NCBI GenBank assembly: GCA_964407855.1
Contig: CAYOXI010000027.1
Span: 1-32,939 of the forward strand
Length of the DNA stretch: 32,939 bases
Reading direction: 5' to 3'
DNA from: SHZI01 sp964407855
Lineage (GTDB): Bacteria; Pseudomonadota; Gammaproteobacteria; Steroidobacterales; GCA-2729495
Shown here: positions 31,055 to 32,939 of the stretch, one piece after another
How positions within the stretch are numbered: the first letter of the stretch is position 1
Layout: the number at the start of each line of letters is the position of its first letter
Program-made: the position numbers and the translations under genes
Notes under the pieces: generated by a model
The model's database searches: none
Told to the model about the DNA's origin: nothing
Seen by the model: the letters and a program-made list of their open reading frames with translations, nothing else

Positions 31055-32404
31055 TCAAGCGGTGCGGGAACGGCCCGAGGGGCGACCACCCCGGCCGCTG
31101 CTGCCCGGACCATGGCCGCGGAAACCGCGCTGGTTGTAGCCGTTGGCATTGGCGTTCCGGGGGCCGCCCTCGCCACGGCGGCCGGCACGGCGTGCCGGCG
31201 CATCGGCAGCAGCAGCGGTCGCAGGTCGTTCGGACCGGGGACGCACAGGCGGCTCGGAGATGCTGGGCAACTGCGCGCGCGGGATGGGCCGGCCGAGCAT
31301 CCGCTCGATATCCTTGAGCTGCCCGCGCTCATCGCTGGCCACCAGGGACACCGCAGTGCCCGTGGCGCCCGCACGGCCGGTGCGGCCAATGCGGTGCACG
31401 TAGTCCTCGGGCACGTTCGGCAGTTCGTAGTTCACCACGCAGGGCAGCTGGCTGATATCCAGTCCCCGCGCTGCCACTTCGGTAGCCACCAGTGCCGTGA
31501 TGCGGCCCTGCTTGAAATCGGCCAGTGCCTTGGTCCGGGCGGACTGGCTCTTGTTGCCATGGATGGCGGCGGCATTGATGCCGTCGTCCTCCAGCTGACT
31601 GGTCAGGCGATTGGCACCGTGCTTGGTGCGGGTAAAAACCAGCACCTGGCCCCAGTCGCTGGTCCGGATCAGGTGGGACAGCAGGCGCCGCTTGTCCTCC
31701 TTGCGGATCTCATGCACATGCTGGGCCACCGCCTCGACCGCCGAATTCCTCGGCGTCACTTCCACCGTGGCGGGATTCCGCAGCAGGCCGGCAGCCAGCG
31801 TGCGGATGTCGCCGGAATAGGTGGCCGAGAACATCAGGTTCTGCCGCTGGGCGGGCAGCAGCTTCAGGATCCGGCGGATGTCGTGGATGAAGCCCATGTC
31901 CAGCATCCGGTCGGCCTCGTCGAGGACCAGGATGCGAACGCGGGACAGGTCAATGGTGCGCTGCTGCACATGGTCCAGCAGCCGGCCGGGCGTGGCGACG
32001 ACAATGTCGGTGCCCCGCCGCAGGCTCTCGGCCTGGGGATTGAAGCCCACGCCGCCGAAGACCACGGTCACCGACGTCGGCAGGTACTGCCCGTAGATGC
32101 GCACGCTCTCGGCCACCTGGGCGGCCAGTTCCCGGGTGGGAACGAGCACCAGGGCCCGCGGTACGCGGCGCGGCTGGCGCGACGCCTCGCCCTCCGCTCC
32201 GCCCGCCTGCTCGTGCAGCAACTGGAGGATCGGCAGGGTAAAGCCCGCCGTCTTGCCGGTACCGGTCTGGGCGCCGGCCAGCAGGTCCCGGCCCGCCAGC
32301 ACTTCCGGAATGGCCCGGGCCTGGACTGGCGTCGGGGTGTCGTAGCCACGCTCGGTTATCGCGCGCAGCAGTTCGGGTCGCAACCCGAGCGATGCAAATG
32401 ACAT
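31055..32404 (-). CDS. rhlE: DEAD-box RNA helicase RhlE
   Basis: This 449-residue ATP-dependent RNA helicase has the Q-motif region SFASLGL...TPTPVQARAIP, Walker A AQTGTGKT at 45-52, PTRELA, TPGRLLD, DEADRMLDMGF, SAT, and HRIGRTGRAG in order. The C-terminal ~65 residues form a basic Arg/Gly/Asn-rich tail typical of RhlE. Such helicases act in ribosome assembly, RNA decay and growth in the cold. AGAGGA lies about ten bases before the ATG at 32404. The ModE-like gene is divergent. Confidence 0.94.
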   Translation of the reverse strand: MSFASLGLRPELLRAITERGYDTPTPVQARAIPEVLAGRDLLAGAQTGTGKTAGFTLPILQLLHEQAGGAEGEASRQPRRVPRALVLVPTRELAAQVAESVRIYGQYLPTSVTVVFGGVGFNPQAESLRRGTDIVVATPGRLLDHVQQRTIDLSRVRILVLDEADRMLDMGFIHDIRRILKLLPAQRQNLMFSATYSGDIRTLAAGLLRNPATVEVTPRNSAVEAVAQHVHEIRKEDKRRLLSHLIRTSDWGQVLVFTRTKHGANRLTSQLEDDGINAAAIHGNKSQSARTKALADFKQGRITALVATEVAARGLDISQLPCVVNYELPNVPEDYVHRIGRTGRAGATGTAVSLVASDERGQLKDIERMLGRPIPRAQLPSISEPPVRPRSERPATAAAADAPARRAGRRGEGGPRNANANGYNQRGFRGHGPGSSGRGGRPSGRSRTA

Positions 32405-32510
32405 GTCTGATTTTCCTCTCCGGCCTGCAGAGACCTGGCCCGCGGGGGCTCAGGCGTTCCTCTGGTCCGGTAGAGGCAGGGATGCTTGGTCTGAGTAGTG
32501 AGTCAGAACG

Positions 32511-32589
32511 TTGACGAGCTGACCGGACACACGCTGATACAGTGCGGCGCACAATACACGAACACGGGCTGCCAATACAGGTGTCCGGT
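32511..32589 (+). promoter_or_regulatory. Leader of the ModE-like gene with inverted and direct repeats
   Basis: In the gene-free region 32405-32618 a TTGACG (32511-32516) could be a -35, with a weak -10 near 32535-32541. A perfect 9-base inverted repeat, ACCGGACAC (32522-32530) and GTGTCCGGT (32581-32589), brackets 50 bases. Inside it, ATACA occurs three times (32537, 32554, 32575); the last two lie within CAATACA copies spaced 21 bases apart. This is the kind of pattern expected for an operator, possibly autoregulatory. No known consensus was matched. Confidence 0.4.
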
Positions 32590-32618
32590 TGGTGGTTCCG
32601 GTCGAAAGGAGGCGGTCC

Positions 32619-32939
32619 ATGCGGGACAAGGTCAGTGGCCAGGCACAGGTCAGTTGCCAGATAAGGATCATGGTGGGCCGCGGCCTGGGCATGGGCCCCG
32701 GCAAGGCCGCGATGCTCCGGGCCATCCAGGAGACCCGTTCGATCAATGCGGCCGGCAAGCGCTTCGGCATGTCGTACCGGCGGGCCTGGCTGCTGGTCGA
32801 GGAAATGAACCAGCTCTTTACCGGGCCGCTCGTGATCGCCCGGCGCGGCGGTGCGGGCGGAGGCGGCGCCGAGATTACGGCGCTGGGGGCGCGGGTACTG
32901 GCCACCTACGAAGCCCTCGGCAAGCTGGTGGCCGGATCG
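32619..32939 (+). CDS. ModE-type winged-helix DNA-binding protein, cut by window edge
   Basis: The ATG at 32619 has an excellent AAAGGAGG (32606-32612 region) six bases upstream. The 107 visible residues have the ModE N-terminal/LysR-like winged helix: AAMLRAIQETRSINAAGKRFGMSYRRAWLLVEEMNQLF, then ARRGGAGGGGAEITALGARVLATYEAL. Proteins of about this length, lacking the molybdate-binding MOP domain, are common; full ModE controls molybdate uptake and molybdoenzymes. The reading frame is open at the window end, so a C-terminal sensor domain cannot be excluded. A molybdenum hydroxylase lies about 3 kb away, which may or may not be linked. Confidence 0.86.
   Translation, partial: MRDKVSGQAQVSCQIRIMVGRGLGMGPGKAAMLRAIQETRSINAAGKRFGMSYRRAWLLVEEMNQLFTGPLVIARRGGAGGGGAEITALGARVLATYEALGKLVAGS

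Noticed and set aside
30695..32401. 568-codon plus-strand frame over rhlE
   Set aside because: Shadow of rhlE, which shows all DEAD-box motifs in order.
1..32939. CRISPR array, tRNA, rRNA, insertion sequence or prophage
   Set aside because: No spaced repeats, tRNA-like cloverleaf, transposase or integrase sequence was seen in any part of the window.

Overview
This is a GC-rich proteobacterial scaffold piece with short gaps between genes and many ATGA/TGATG overlaps. The gene content suggests a gammaproteobacterium. It has a complete cbb3 oxidase operon with its maturation genes, a FixL/FixJ oxygen-sensing pair, and a Pseudomonas-type minor pilin cluster in the order fimU-pilV-pilW-pilX-pilY1-pilY2-pilE. 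It also carries dusB, rhlE and several oxidoreductases. I cannot place it to genus. A run of 100 N at 29678-29777 marks a scaffold gap of unknown true size, so this is a draft or metagenome assembly. Both edge genes are cut.

Layout. Positions 1-2261 hold the 3' part of a TlpA-like thioredoxin protein, a decayed Tat-exported DUF1838 gene, and a convergent GNAT acetyltransferase whose 3' end runs into that remnant. Positions 2477-5471 (+) hold an OprB-type porin, then fixL and fixJ. Positions 5473-13124 (-) are one tightly packed operon, read from right to left: ccoN, ccoO, ccoQ, ccoP, a 98-aa membrane protein, ccoG, a very short ccoH-like gene, ccoI, ccoS, and last a stand-alone receiver domain with Glu at the phospho-acceptor position. 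Positions 13325-14986 (+) hold a Rieske oxygenase and a universal stress protein. Positions 14991-18588 hold dusB (-), then a YqaA-like membrane protein and a DUF255 thioredoxin-domain protein (+). Positions 18595-25243 (-) are the minor pilin/PilY1 operon. Positions 25436-27609 (+) hold a deoxyribonucleotidase-like HAD protein, a DUF2442 protein, a cupin and a DUF4126 membrane protein; a relic of a class III alcohol dehydrogenase lies on the minus strand at 26416-26597. Positions 27573-31002 (-) hold a molybdenum hydroxylase large subunit (5' end lost in the gap), a short-chain dehydrogenase with a signal peptide (3' end lost in the gap) and a truncated tannase-family protein. The window ends with rhlE (-) and a ModE-type DNA-binding protein (+, cut by the edge).

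How the parts may work together. FixL is predicted to sense O2 through haem and to phosphorylate FixJ. The convergent operon makes the high-affinity oxidase needed at low O2, and its last gene is a degenerate receiver that sits one base from fixJ. By analogy with the FixT antikinase of alphaproteobacteria, this receiver could feed back on FixL; that is inference. No fixK/fnr gene is present in the window. Gene decay is visible at two places (DUF1838 and adhC), and both remnants look like short-homology deletions.
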